Below are positions 1 to 8,434 of a DNA stretch of 64,000 nt, in pieces. Source of the stretch: Gillisia sp. Hel_I_86 (GTDB taxonomy: Bacteria; Bacteroidota; Bacteroidia; Flavobacteriales; Flavobacteriaceae); assembly GCF_007827275.1 (NCBI RefSeq), contig NZ_VISE01000001.1, positions 806,001 through 870,000 of the forward strand. Reading direction: 5' to 3'. The notes below the pieces were generated by a model. The model was not told the DNA's origin. It did no database searches and was given only the letters and a program-made list of their open reading frames with translations. The translations under genes and the position numbers were made by a program. Every line of letters begins with the position of its first letter. The first letter of the stretch is position 1.

Positions 1-3000
1 AAAATACTAGGCTGGCTGGTATTTATAATTTCTCTTACTACGTATTGGTTAACCGTTGAACCCACGGCTAGTTTTTGGGATGCCGGGGAATATATAGCTA
101 CTGCGGCAAACCTAGAAGTAGGACATCCGCCAGGAGCACCGCTGTACCAAATGATGGGCGCCTTTTTCTCCACTTTTGCACCGGAAGCTGCCCAGGTTGC
201 CCTTTTGGTTAATATGATGTCTGGCTTGGCCAGTGCCTTTACCATTCTTTTTATGTTTTGGTCTATAGTATTGTTACTTCAAAAAGTTACTGGTCCGGTA
301 GTAGGTTTAAGCGATAGCAAAAAAATTGCCATTTTAGGAAGTGCCTTGGTTGGTTCTTTAGCTTTTACCTTTACAGATAGCTTTTGGTTTAATGCGGTAG
401 AGGCTGAAGTATATGCCATGGCAGCCTGTATGATGTCTATTTTGTTTTATCTAGGCTTGCTATGGGAACGAGATATGTTTGCACCTCGAGGGAACAGATG
501 GGTGATCTTGATCTCTTTTGTAGTAGGGCTTTCCTTTGGAATTCACTTTATGGGACTTCTTACCATCCCAGCAATCGGTTTTTTATATTACTTCAAGAAT
601 TACAAAAAAATAACTGTTAAGAATTTTATTGTTGCCAATCTCGCAGTAGTGGCTGTTTTAATGTTCATTTTTAAACTATTATTACCGTATACCCTAACAT
701 TTTTCGCTACTGCTGAAGTTTTCTTTACCAATTCCATTGGCCTCCCTTTCAACTCAGGAACCATTATAGCCCTTTTAGTCATTGTCGCTGCTTTTTACTT
801 CGGGATTCGATATACTTTAAAAAAGAATTACTATCAATTAAATACGCTGTTACTTTCTGTTCTGTTCATCCTGATTGGTTTCTCAAGCTGGACCATGCTT
901 CCTATACGCGCGAATGCAAATACCGTGATCAATGAAAACAGTCCAGACAATGCTCGTGAGTTATTGGCCTATTACAACAGGGAACAATATGGGGAGACCC
1001 ATTTATTTTATGGGCCACAATTTACTGAAATGTATAGTGGCCTAGATCCAGAAAACCCTTATTTGGACGATGCGCCTAACTACGAAAAAGACAGGGAACT
1101 TGGGAAATATGTTATTGTTAACGATTATAAAAATGCACGCCAAAATTTGGACGACAGTCATAAAACGGTACTTCCAAGAATGTGGAGCACGCAACATGCG
1201 GCTAATTATATGCAATTCACCGGTCCGCTAAAGTTCACGATCAAAGAGGGATATCAAAGCGAAGATCAGCTGCTAACTGCTATTGCTGAATTTAGAAAAA
1301 ATGTTGCACTGGGAAGAATAGACAATGAAGATTATCACAATTTCCTTAATCAGTTTAGCGAATATCTTAACGTGGAAAAACCTTCTTTTGGATCTAACCT
1401 TAGCTATTTGTTCGAATATCAATTCGGCTATATGTACTGGCGATATTTCATGTGGAATTTTGTGGGAAGACAAAATGATGTCCAAGGTCAATATTCCGAT
1501 ATCAATGGAAATTGGTTAAGCGGAATAAAATTTATAGATGAAATAAGATTGGGCTCCCAAGACAATCTCCCTTCAGACATGAAGAATAATAAGGCTCGAA
1601 ACACCTATTACTTTTTACCTTTAATATTAGGACTCATTGGACTTCTCTTTCATTTCAAAAGAGATAAAAAAAGCTTTTGGGTGCTTATGGTGTTTTTTCT
1701 TTTTACCGGAATTGCACTAAAAATCTATTTAAATGAACGCCCCTTTGAACCTAGGGAACGAGATTATGCCCTGGTTGGTTCCTTCTACGTATTTGCCATT
1801 TGGATAGGATTTGGGGTCTACGCAATCTTCGATTCCATCAAAAAATACCTGAAACCCTCCCTTGCTGCTCCAATAGCAATTGCTGCTTGCCTTTTGGCGG
1901 TACCAACTGTTCTAGCTTCTCAAAACTGGGACGATCACGATAGGTCCGATAGGTATTCTGCCTTGGCTATGGCAAAAATGTACCTGGATTCTGTAGATGA
2001 AAATGCCATTTTATTTACCATTGGGGACAATGACACTTTTGCGCTTTGGTATGCCCAACAAATCGAAGGCTATAGAAAAGATGTGCGCATCGTGAACACC
2101 AGCCTTTTTGCGACAGATTGGTATATCTCTCAAATGAAACGTAAGGCATGGGATAGCGACCCTATTCCTTCACAATTAGAACATAAACAATACCGTGCAG
2201 GAACCAATGAATTTGTCATGTATCAGCAGGTTACAAAAGATACCATGGCTATTAAAAATTGGATGAATTGGATTGCAAGTGACAATCCGGGAACTCAGGG
2301 GCAGCTTCAAAGCGGACAAGTAGTGAACACCTTCCCTACAAAAAACATCAGGATTCCTGTAGATAAAAATGAAGTTTTAAAAAATGGAATTGTATCCAAA
2401 AAAGATGCAGACCTTATTGTCGATAATATTTTTATTGAACTGGAAGGAAATGTGATCTATAAGAACAGGCTTCTAATGCTTGACATTATTGCCAATAATA
2501 ATTGGGAACGCCCAATCTATTTTACAGGAGGCAGTTATGGAGACGACGATTATTTATGGATGAAGGATTACCTTCAGTTGGACGGCGTAGCATATAAACT
2601 GGTGCCAATCCAAACACCAATAAGCCCTCGTAATCCATATGAAATGGGTCGTGTAGATTCTGAAAAGATTTATAAGATTGCCAAGAATTGGGATTGGGGC
2701 AATATGGGTGACACTACAATTTATCATGATCCCGAGACAAGGAAAAATTCAATTACCTATAGAAGTAATTTAGGAAGGCTTATCGAGCAATTGCTTATTG
2801 AAGAAGATACTGCAAGAGCTAAGGAGATCATAGATCTTGCTATGGAAAAAATGCCAGTAGATTATTACGGATATTACACTCTTTTGGAACCTTATATAAA
2901 TGGTTACTTTGAAGTTGGAGAGCCCGAAAAAGCAAAGGAACTATGGACTAAAATTGCCGAGAAATATCAAGAGAATTTAAAATATTACAGTGGCTGGGAT

Positions 3001-3267
3001 GAAGAAAGGCAGTATAATTTTGCCGATGATATTATTACAGACATGGAACGATATCGTTCTCTAATAGATTTACTTTTTAGAAACGGAGAGCAGGAATTTG
3101 CTCGTAAGAAAGCTGAAGAATTTAACAACTACTTAAAGTTATTCCCGAGGTTCTATGATGATAGTGAGGAAGCGGAAGAAACTCCCACCCTACCTACGGA
3201 CGCGGCAATAGAAAGTGAATTTCAAACAGAGCAAAGCTTACAAGATTTAGACAGTACGGTAGAATAA
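1..3267 (+). CDS. DUF2723 family membrane protein (protein O-mannosyltransferase-like), 5' partial
   Basis: The reading frame is open from the first base, so the gene begins before the window; 1088 codons are visible. Visible residues 26-30 (WDAGE) and 41-47 (GHPPGAP) are the typical first conserved loop of DUF2723 proteins. Many hydrophobic helices follow, then a second conserved block, ERPFEPRERDYALVGSFY, near residue 580, and GDNDTFALWYAQQ, which starts the soluble C-terminal part. The family is related to eukaryotic TMEM260, a protein O-mannosyltransferase, so a role in lipid-linked sugar transfer at the inner membrane is an inference. The NodB gene follows after 12 bp and is probably co-transcribed. 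The family is clear; the substrate is unknown. Confidence 0.9.
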   Translation, partial: KILGWLVFIISLTTYWLTVEPTASFWDAGEYIATAANLEVGHPPGAPLYQMMGAFFSTFAPEAAQVALLVNMMSGLASAFTILFMFWSIVLLLQKVTGPVVGLSDSKKIAILGSALVGSLAFTFTDSFWFNAVEAEVYAMAACMMSILFYLGLLWERDMFAPRGNRWVILISFVVGLSFGIHFMGLLTIPAIGFLYYFKNYKKITVKNFIVANLAVVAVLMFIFKLLLPYTLTFFATAEVFFTNSIGLPFNSGTIIALLVIVAAFYFGIRYTLKKNYYQLNTLLLSVLFILIGFSSWTMLPIRANANTVINENSPDNARELLAYYNREQYGETHLFYGPQFTEMYSGLDPENPYLDDAPNYEKDRELGKYVIVNDYKNARQNLDDSHKTVLPRMWSTQHAANYMQFTGPLKFTIKEGYQSEDQLLTAIAEFRKNVALGRIDNEDYHNFLNQFSEYLNVEKPSFGSNLSYLFEYQFGYMYWRYFMWNFVGRQNDVQGQYSDINGNWLSGIKFIDEIRLGSQDNLPSDMKNNKARNTYYFLPLILGLIGLLFHFKRDKKSFWVLMVFFLFTGIALKIYLNERPFEPRERDYALVGSFYVFAIWIGFGVYAIFDSIKKYLKPSLAAPIAIAACLLAVPTVLASQNWDDHDRSDRYSALAMAKMYLDSVDENAILFTIGDNDTFALWYAQQIEGYRKDVRIVNTSLFATDWYISQMKRKAWDSDPIPSQLEHKQYRAGTNEFVMYQQVTKDTMAIKNWMNWIASDNPGTQGQLQSGQVVNTFPTKNIRIPVDKNEVLKNGIVSKKDADLIVDNIFIELEGNVIYKNRLLMLDIIANNNWERPIYFTGGSYGDDDYLWMKDYLQLDGVAYKLVPIQTPISPRNPYEMGRVDSEKIYKIAKNWDWGNMGDTTIYHDPETRKNSITYRSNLGRLIEQLLIEEDTARAKEIIDLAMEKMPVDYYGYYTLLEPYINGYFEVGEPEKAKELWTKIAEKYQENLKYYSGWDEERQYNFADDIITDMERYRSLIDLLFRNGEQEFARKKAEEFNNYLKLFPRFYDDSEEAEETPTLPTDAAIESEFQTEQSLQDLDSTVE

Positions 3268-3279
3268 TGGCTTAATAAA

Positions 3280-3921
3280 ATGGCATATTTCAAAAACATA
3301 TCTGCATTAGGGAGATTTCTATACCCTTCTCTTTTATGGAATATGCCTCGAGACCAAAAGTCGATATATTTAACTTTCGATGATGGCCCACACCCTGAAA
3401 TTACACCGTGGGTACTAGATACGCTAAAGAAATATGATGCAAAAGCGACATTCTTTTGCGTAGGCGAAAATATAGAAAGACACCCGGAAGTCTTTAAAAA
3501 TCTAATTTCTGAAGGGCATTCCCATGGGAATCATACTCACAATCATTTAAAGGGTTGGAGAATTTCTACGCCTCATTACCTAGAAAATATTATTGAAGCA
3601 GAAGCTGTTATTTCGAGATTTTCGATGATGAAATCAGATAAGGATAAACTATTTAGACCTCCCTATGGAAAGATTAAACCTTCTCAAGTTAAGCAACTAC
3701 AATTATTAAATTACAAAGTGGTTATGTGGGATGCTCTTAGCGGCGATTTTGATACTAGCATTTCTACAGAAGAATGTTATTATAATGTGATAAGAGAAAG
3801 TAAGGCTGGCAGTATAATCGTATTTCACGATAGCCAAAAAGCAAAGAATAAGCTGAAAGTTGTACTACCTAAAGTACTTGAGCATTATAAAGAAAAAGGA
3901 TATAATTTTAAAGGAATCTAA
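3280..3921 (+). CDS. Polysaccharide deacetylase (NodB homology domain) family protein
   Basis: This 213-residue protein is essentially one NodB domain. It carries LTFDDGPHP with the metal/base aspartates at D34 and D35, the zinc-binding H-x3-H as H85 and H89 in GNHTHNH, the RPPYG motif near residue 128 and a late FHD motif near residue 184. All catalytic motifs are present, so the enzyme should be an active metal-dependent N-deacetylase acting on an amino-sugar polymer or a small envelope glycan. No clear signal peptide is seen, although the first 20 residues are mildly hydrophobic. It lies 12 bp after the DUF2723 gene, and its last four bases overlap the end of the convergent thioredoxin-like gene. 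Confidence 0.9.
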   Translation: MAYFKNISALGRFLYPSLLWNMPRDQKSIYLTFDDGPHPEITPWVLDTLKKYDAKATFFCVGENIERHPEVFKNLISEGHSHGNHTHNHLKGWRISTPHYLENIIEAEAVISRFSMMKSDKDKLFRPPYGKIKPSQVKQLQLLNYKVVMWDALSGDFDTSISTEECYYNVIRESKAGSIIVFHDSQKAKNKLKVVLPKVLEHYKEKGYNFKGI

Positions 3922-4214
3922 ACATATTCCTTTAACAAACCAATGAGAGTATTGGCATCTTGTTCTCCATTTTGCCTCCATCTCATCTCTCCGCCTTTGT
4001 AGATCATAAGTGTTGGAAGGCCTTTCACTCTTAACGCTTCAGCTAATTGCGGATTTTTATCTACATCTATCTTAATAATCTTTGCCTTATCACCAAGTGC
4101 GGCGGCAACATCCCTAAGAACAGGGTGCATAGCAGTAGAAGCCTCATTCCATTCAGTATAAAAGTCTAATAAAACTGGAATGTTTAAATCTATTAATTCA
4201 CCAAATTTCGACAT
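3918..4214 (-). CDS. Thioredoxin-fold protein lacking the CxxC active site
   Basis: The 98 residues align over their full length with thioredoxins: an FYTEW strand before the active-site helix, a KIIKIDVDKNP strand, and the cis-proline loop GLPTLMIYKGG. At the place of the usual WCGPC the sequence is WNEAS, so both redox cysteines are replaced (N and S). It cannot act as a dithiol oxidoreductase by the usual mechanism. It may bind a partner or act in regulation, but this is a guess. The gene is convergent with the NodB gene and its stop codon overlaps that gene by four bases. The fold assignment is firm; the function is unknown. Confidence 0.85.
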   Translation of the reverse strand: MSKFGELIDLNIPVLLDFYTEWNEASTAMHPVLRDVAAALGDKAKIIKIDVDKNPQLAEALRVKGLPTLMIYKGGEMRWRQNGEQDANTLIGLLKEYV

Positions 4215-4291
4215 AAAATTTAAAAGCTACGTTTAGGTTAGATCTTAATACCTTTATTTGTAATAAAATCAAATATACTAATTTCTTTGAA

Positions 4292-5518
4292 TTATGCGGG
4301 CTTTGCGCCCTTTCGCAATTCTATCACAGATACTTCTGGCCAAATCCCTACTCTCCCTGGATACGCTAAATACCCAAATCCACGGTTAACATTAATGTAT
4401 CTTCCAAACTCCTCGTAGATACCAGCCCAATTCTCATACCTATATTGTACAGGGCTCCATTTAAACCATCCCGGTATTTCGATCCCAAACTGCATACCAT
4501 GCGTATGCCCGCTTAGGGTTAAATGATAATGCTTTTCGTCTTTTTTAATCTTCTCTTGCCAATACGAAGGGTCATGACTCATAAGGACTTTAAAATCTTG
4601 CTTAGCCAATCCTTTTCCTGCCTTATCTAAATCCCCTTTTTTCTTAAAACCACCAGCGCCCCAATTCTCCACTCCAATTAATGCGATTCTATCATTACCT
4701 CTCTCTAAAAAACGATGTTCATTAAGCAACAAGTTCCATCCCATCTTGGAATGTACATTTTTTAAGGCTTCAAGATTATTTAATCTAGCCTGATCGCTTT
4801 CCCAGGCTACATAATCTCCATAGTCATGATTTCCCAGTACAGAAAAAACACCATCCTTAGCATTCAACTTAGAAAAAGTCTCTATCCAAGAGTCCATTTC
4901 TGTGGCTTTATTATTTACCAAATCTCCCGTAAATAAAATAGTATCTGCTTTTTGTTCATTTACAAGGTCTATAGCATATTCTATTTTTTCTTTATTATCG
5001 AAACTACCACTGTGAATATCACTAATCTGAGAAATCCTATATCCATCAAAAGCATCTGGCAGATCTTCAAAATACAAAGTATAATTTAGCACTTTATAGT
5101 TATATTTTCCTTTGTACATACCATATAATAACGAAGCAAATGGTATAGCTGCCACCCCTAAAGCAATCTGACTCAAAAATGTCCTTCTGGATGGCATTTC
5201 AAAAGAAGACTGGGAAGAAAACAGCTTATTAAAACTTGCTACAACAATTCGTACTATATCTTCACCAAACATAAAAACGGTAAGCAAAATTTTACTCACC
5301 ATGAATGCCAGTATGAATCCCATAGCATATCCCCTACTCCCATCAAAAGTGCCACTAGGACTTGGTTGAGAAAATTGGTAAATAAAATTCCCCAAAACAA
5401 TTAGCGAAAGAATAATATAGGTAGTATATAAATAATTACTCTTCGTAAGAGTTTTAACCACCTGAAAAGCATAAATATCTACAAGAATATAAAAACAGAT
5501 AAAAAGGAACCAACGCAT
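4292..5518 (-). CDS. Membrane-anchored metallophosphoesterase (YaeI-like)
   Basis: A 408-residue protein whose first half holds about four hydrophobic helices followed by a calcineurin-like phosphoesterase domain. Metal-binding motifs appear in the canonical order: SDIHSG, FTGDLVNN, LGNHDYGD, LMSHDP and SGHTHGMQFG. These give a two-metal hydrolase that probably faces the periplasm or the outer side of the membrane. Relatives include YaeI-type enzymes that act on lipid or other phosphodiesters, but the substrate cannot be read from the sequence. The start codon ATG at 5518 directly precedes a hydrophobic segment (RWFLFICFYILVDIYAF). It diverges from the glycosylasparaginase gene. Confidence 0.9.
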   Translation of the reverse strand: MRWFLFICFYILVDIYAFQVVKTLTKSNYLYTTYIILSLIVLGNFIYQFSQPSPSGTFDGSRGYAMGFILAFMVSKILLTVFMFGEDIVRIVVASFNKLFSSQSSFEMPSRRTFLSQIALGVAAIPFASLLYGMYKGKYNYKVLNYTLYFEDLPDAFDGYRISQISDIHSGSFDNKEKIEYAIDLVNEQKADTILFTGDLVNNKATEMDSWIETFSKLNAKDGVFSVLGNHDYGDYVAWESDQARLNNLEALKNVHSKMGWNLLLNEHRFLERGNDRIALIGVENWGAGGFKKKGDLDKAGKGLAKQDFKVLMSHDPSYWQEKIKKDEKHYHLTLSGHTHGMQFGIEIPGWFKWSPVQYRYENWAGIYEEFGRYINVNRGFGYLAYPGRVGIWPEVSVIELRKGAKPA

Positions 5519-5660
5519 GGGGCATTCAATTTTTTGCGAAGATACTTTTAATCACCGTTTTATGTTTTGATTTTAAAGATAAATTAACGCCTCATCTTGA
5601 TTTAAAAAAAACATGAATTCTTGTTCATGTATGATCTCTTATATAGTATCACACTTCAAA

Positions 5661-5691
5661 TTTGATTATGCCTTAATAAAATTTATATTTA
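5661..5691 (+). promoter_or_regulatory. Bacteroidota-type promoter before the glycosylasparaginase gene
   Basis: TTTG at 5661-5664 is followed after exactly 19 bases by TATATTTA at 5684-5691, one base away from the Bacteroidota -7 consensus TAnnTTTG. The start codon lies about 20 bases further on. No transcription data are available here. Confidence 0.45.
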
Positions 5692-5713
5692 GCACTTATA
5701 AAAAGTTGAAAGC

Positions 5714-6709
5714 TTGAAAAGAAAAAATTTCATAATTAAATCAATTATCGGGACTGCCGGATTAAGCTACTTTTCCAGTACACTTTCAGCATTTAATACT
5801 ACTAAAACATTGAAAACTTCAGAAATGAGTAAAGAAAATTCAGATATATTCCCTTTAACTATCGCCACATGGAATTTCCCGAACGCTAGTAAAAGAGCAG
5901 GAGAATTATTAGCAAAAGGAACTACTGCGCTAGATGCTGTGGAACAAGGTGTAATGGTAGAAGAGGCCGATATTAAAAACACAACGGTTGGAAAAGGTGG
6001 CGCTCCAGACAGGGATGGAAATGTTACATTGGACGCTTGCATTATGTCGCCAAGCGGAGATGCAGGAGCAGTAGTTTATTTAAAACATACCTTTAAGGCA
6101 GCTTCTGTTGCTAGAAAAGTAATGGAAGAAACCCCACATGTGATGCTTGCTGGTGAGGGTGCCGATTTATTTGCTGCTCAGCAAGGCTTCGAAAAAGAAG
6201 AATTATTTACTGAAAGCGCCAAAAAAGATTACGAAAAGTGGCTAGTTAAAAAGGAATATAAGCCAATCATAAATATCGAAAATCACGATACAATTGGAAT
6301 GTTGTGTATAGATGAAAATGGAGACTTAGCCGGAGCATGCACTAGTTCTGGACTTTCCTACAAAGTAAACGGTCGTATTGGAGATTCACCAATTATTGGC
6401 TCTGGCTTATTTTTGGACAATGAAATTGGCGGTGCCGTTGCCACAGGAATGGGAGAAGCAATTATGAAAAGTGTAGGTAGCTTTTTAATAGTAGAACTAA
6501 TGAGACAAGGAAAATCACCACAAGAGGCTTGCGAAGAAGCAATTAATAGAATTATTAAAGCAAATCCTAATTATAAAGAATTCCAAGCAGCATTCATTGC
6601 CGTAAACAAAAAAGGAGAAATAGGGTCTCATTGCATTCAAAAAGGATTCAGCTATGTGAAATTTCAATATGGTAAGAACGAAAATATCCCAAGTTCCTAT
6701 AATTTTTAA
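5714..6709 (+). CDS. N4-(beta-N-acetylglucosaminyl)-L-asparaginase (glycosylasparaginase)
   Basis: The enzyme cleaves the GlcNAc-asparagine bond of N-glycopeptides. It is an Ntn-hydrolase made as a precursor that cuts itself before a catalytic threonine; here this is T193 in HDTIGM, followed by the family pattern GDSPIIGSGLFLDNEIGG and ATGMGE. The 331-residue length is usual for the bacterial family. The start is TTG: it gives a basic N-terminus (KRKNF) and a hydrophobic stretch ending near SAF, consistent with export, whereas the first internal ATG (codon 38) would remove this. A terminator-like hairpin begins at the stop codon, and a Tn5-like insertion sequence lies about 100 bp downstream. 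It may act on host or dietary glycoproteins in the periplasm. Confidence 0.9.
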   Translation: MKRKNFIIKSIIGTAGLSYFSSTLSAFNTTKTLKTSEMSKENSDIFPLTIATWNFPNASKRAGELLAKGTTALDAVEQGVMVEEADIKNTTVGKGGAPDRDGNVTLDACIMSPSGDAGAVVYLKHTFKAASVARKVMEETPHVMLAGEGADLFAAQQGFEKEELFTESAKKDYEKWLVKKEYKPIINIENHDTIGMLCIDENGDLAGACTSSGLSYKVNGRIGDSPIIGSGLFLDNEIGGAVATGMGEAIMKSVGSFLIVELMRQGKSPQEACEEAINRIIKANPNYKEFQAAFIAVNKKGEIGSHCIQKGFSYVKFQYGKNENIPSSYNF

Positions 6710-6730
6710 ACCCTGATGGAGGGTTTATTT
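6707..6730 (+). terminator. Hairpin overlapping the glycosylasparaginase stop codon
   Basis: TAAACCCT at 6707-6714 and AGGGTTTA at 6720-6727 form a perfect 8-bp stem with a 5-base loop, followed by TTT. The stop codon is part of the stem. The short T run makes it a weak intrinsic terminator. Confidence 0.5.
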
Positions 6731-6811
6731 CCAGTTATATTATCTTGGCTTGTCTGTTCCAGCCCAGTCGAGAACTTATTAGCTTAAATAAGAATTTCCC
6801 CCCGAGACTTC

Positions 6812-8266
6812 CTATCGTGTGGACACAATTATTTAATATTTTAAGGGATTAGCATTAATTTTACTCAAAAAATGAGAAGGGGGTTCACAGGCTTAGGGGA
6901 TAAACGGTTGGTTTATCGGGGCAACAAGATTTTATCGGACCTGTTCAGCAAGAGCGTCCATTCGATCCGTCAGCTCAGCAGGAACGAATCAGACGCAAAG
7001 GCCGTTTACCGTTTTTTGCAGAACGATAGGGTCAGTGAAGGAGATATAGTAGAGAACTTGGTACATAATTGCCAGATGGCTTGTGCGGGCAAATTTGTTG
7101 TCTGTATCCAAGATACCACGGAGGTCAACCTAAGCAGCCATGGTAATAGGATCAATAAAGATGGCTTTGTGGGCACGACCAATGCGAAGAATTCCCAGGG
7201 ACTGGGGTTCTTCATCCACCCAAGTTTGGTCTTGGATGCCGTGAGCGGCACCCCCTACGGCTATTCTGATATAAAGATCTGGAACAGGCCCTTGGAGTTC
7301 GCATCAAAGCATGAAAGACAGTACGGCAAGCTGCCCATAGAAGAAAAAGAGTCCTATAAGTGGATAGAAGTTTCCAAAAACACACAGGCCTCGCTAAGGG
7401 GCGTGGTAGCGGGAATGGTGATCGTACAAGATAGGGAAGGCGATATCTACGAACAGTTTGCAACCATACCAGATGCACAAACAGATCTATTGATAAGGGC
7501 CCGTACGGATAGGACCTTGGCGGATGGGTCAAAATTGTTTAGCTGCCTGGCGGACCAACCCTATCAAGGATCCTATGAGGTACAGGTGGATGCCTGTGCA
7601 AAGACCAGAAGAAAAAAAAGGATTGCAAAAATTGAAATCAGATATAAAGAGGTGGAACTTAAAAGGACCAGGGCGGCAAGCAAAGCAGTGGCACCCAGCA
7701 TAAAACTATACCTGGTAGAGGCCAAAGAGGCGAACCGTACCGGGCCGGACAGGGTGTGCTGGAGGTTGTTGACAAGCCTGCCCATAGAGACTCTGGAAAT
7801 GGCAGAAATGTGCGTGGAATGGTATAAGTGGAGGTGGACCATAGAAGAGGTGTTCAAGATATTAAAAAAAGAGGGCTACAATATCGAGGCGTCAGAGCTG
7901 GAGTATGGGTCATCGGTAAGAAAACTGAGCTTGTTGATAATGGAGGTCATCATCAAACTGTTCTTGATGCGGCTGGCGTATGCGGTACCAGAAGGAGAGA
8001 TGAGCGCCGATAGCTGTTTCACGGAAGAAGAACAAACGTTTTTAGAGCACCAGATAATAAGACTGGAAGGTAGGACAGAGAAACAAAAAAACCCGTACAA
8101 GGAAAAAGGGCTAAAGAGATATGTTTGGGCGATAGCAAGACTTGGCGGATGGAAAGGCTATGAAAGCAAAAGGCATCCGGGCATAACGACCCTATGGATA
8201 GGATTGAAATATTTTAAGGCTGCCATGGAAGGGTGGACCATTCATAAAGATGTGTCCACACGATAG
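6812..8266 (+). mobile_element. Intact IS4-family (IS50/Tn5-like) insertion sequence, 1455 bp
   Basis: The ends are perfect 16-bp inverted repeats: CTATCGTGTGGACACA at 6812-6827 and its complement at 8251-8266. The 8-bp sequence GAGACTTC occurs directly outside both ends (6804-6811 and 8267-8274) and is the target duplication. Joining the flanks restores CCCCGA-GAC-TTCGGGG, a hairpin within a dispersed repeat-like sequence. The element carries one full transposase gene whose stop codon TAG is the last three bases of the right end. Perfect ends, a perfect duplication and an intact gene point to recent insertion. Confidence 0.93.
6872..8266 (+). CDS. IS4-family Tn5-like transposase
   Basis: The 464-residue protein starts with a Tn5-type DNA-binding domain (FTGLGDKRL, then SDAKAVYRFLQNDRV near residues 45-60) and continues with a DDE domain. 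The catalytic aspartates lie in CIQDTTEV (about residue 87) and VIVQDREGD (about residue 190). The family signature Y-x2-R-x3-E-x6-K is complete in YKWRWTIEEVFKILK near residue 315 and contains the catalytic glutamate. Base composition is richer in G and C than the surrounding host genes, as expected for a mobile gene. It appears functional. Confidence 0.93.
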   Translation: MRRGFTGLGDKRLVYRGNKILSDLFSKSVHSIRQLSRNESDAKAVYRFLQNDRVSEGDIVENLVHNCQMACAGKFVVCIQDTTEVNLSSHGNRINKDGFVGTTNAKNSQGLGFFIHPSLVLDAVSGTPYGYSDIKIWNRPLEFASKHERQYGKLPIEEKESYKWIEVSKNTQASLRGVVAGMVIVQDREGDIYEQFATIPDAQTDLLIRARTDRTLADGSKLFSCLADQPYQGSYEVQVDACAKTRRKKRIAKIEIRYKEVELKRTRAASKAVAPSIKLYLVEAKEANRTGPDRVCWRLLTSLPIETLEMAEMCVEWYKWRWTIEEVFKILKKEGYNIEASELEYGSSVRKLSLLIMEVIIKLFLMRLAYAVPEGEMSADSCFTEEEQTFLEHQIIRLEGRTEKQKNPYKEKGLKRYVWAIARLGGWKGYESKRHPGITTLWIGLKYFKAAMEGWTIHKDVSTR

Positions 8267-8396
8267 GAGACTTCGGGGCGCTCAACCTGACATATCTACT
8301 ACGCACTGGAATAATAAAGAAGTTCATAAATCAATTTTCACTAACATACTTAACAAATATCCACCTTTTAAAATTTCAAAATCGGTTATTCAGCAA

Positions 8397-8412
8397 TAAC
8401 TTTGTAGCTTTG
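8397..8412 (+). promoter_or_regulatory. polA: Two adjacent -7 promoter matches upstream of polA
   Basis: TAACTTTG at 8397-8404 is followed directly by TAGCTTTG at 8405-8412; both fit the Bacteroidota -7 consensus TAnnTTTG. A TTTC that could serve as the -33 element lies 19 bases before the first. The polA start codon is at 8435. The insertion sequence to the left ends about 130 bp upstream, so this promoter is intact. Confidence 0.4.
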
Positions 8413-8434
8413 AGATTCGACATAAAACTTACCC

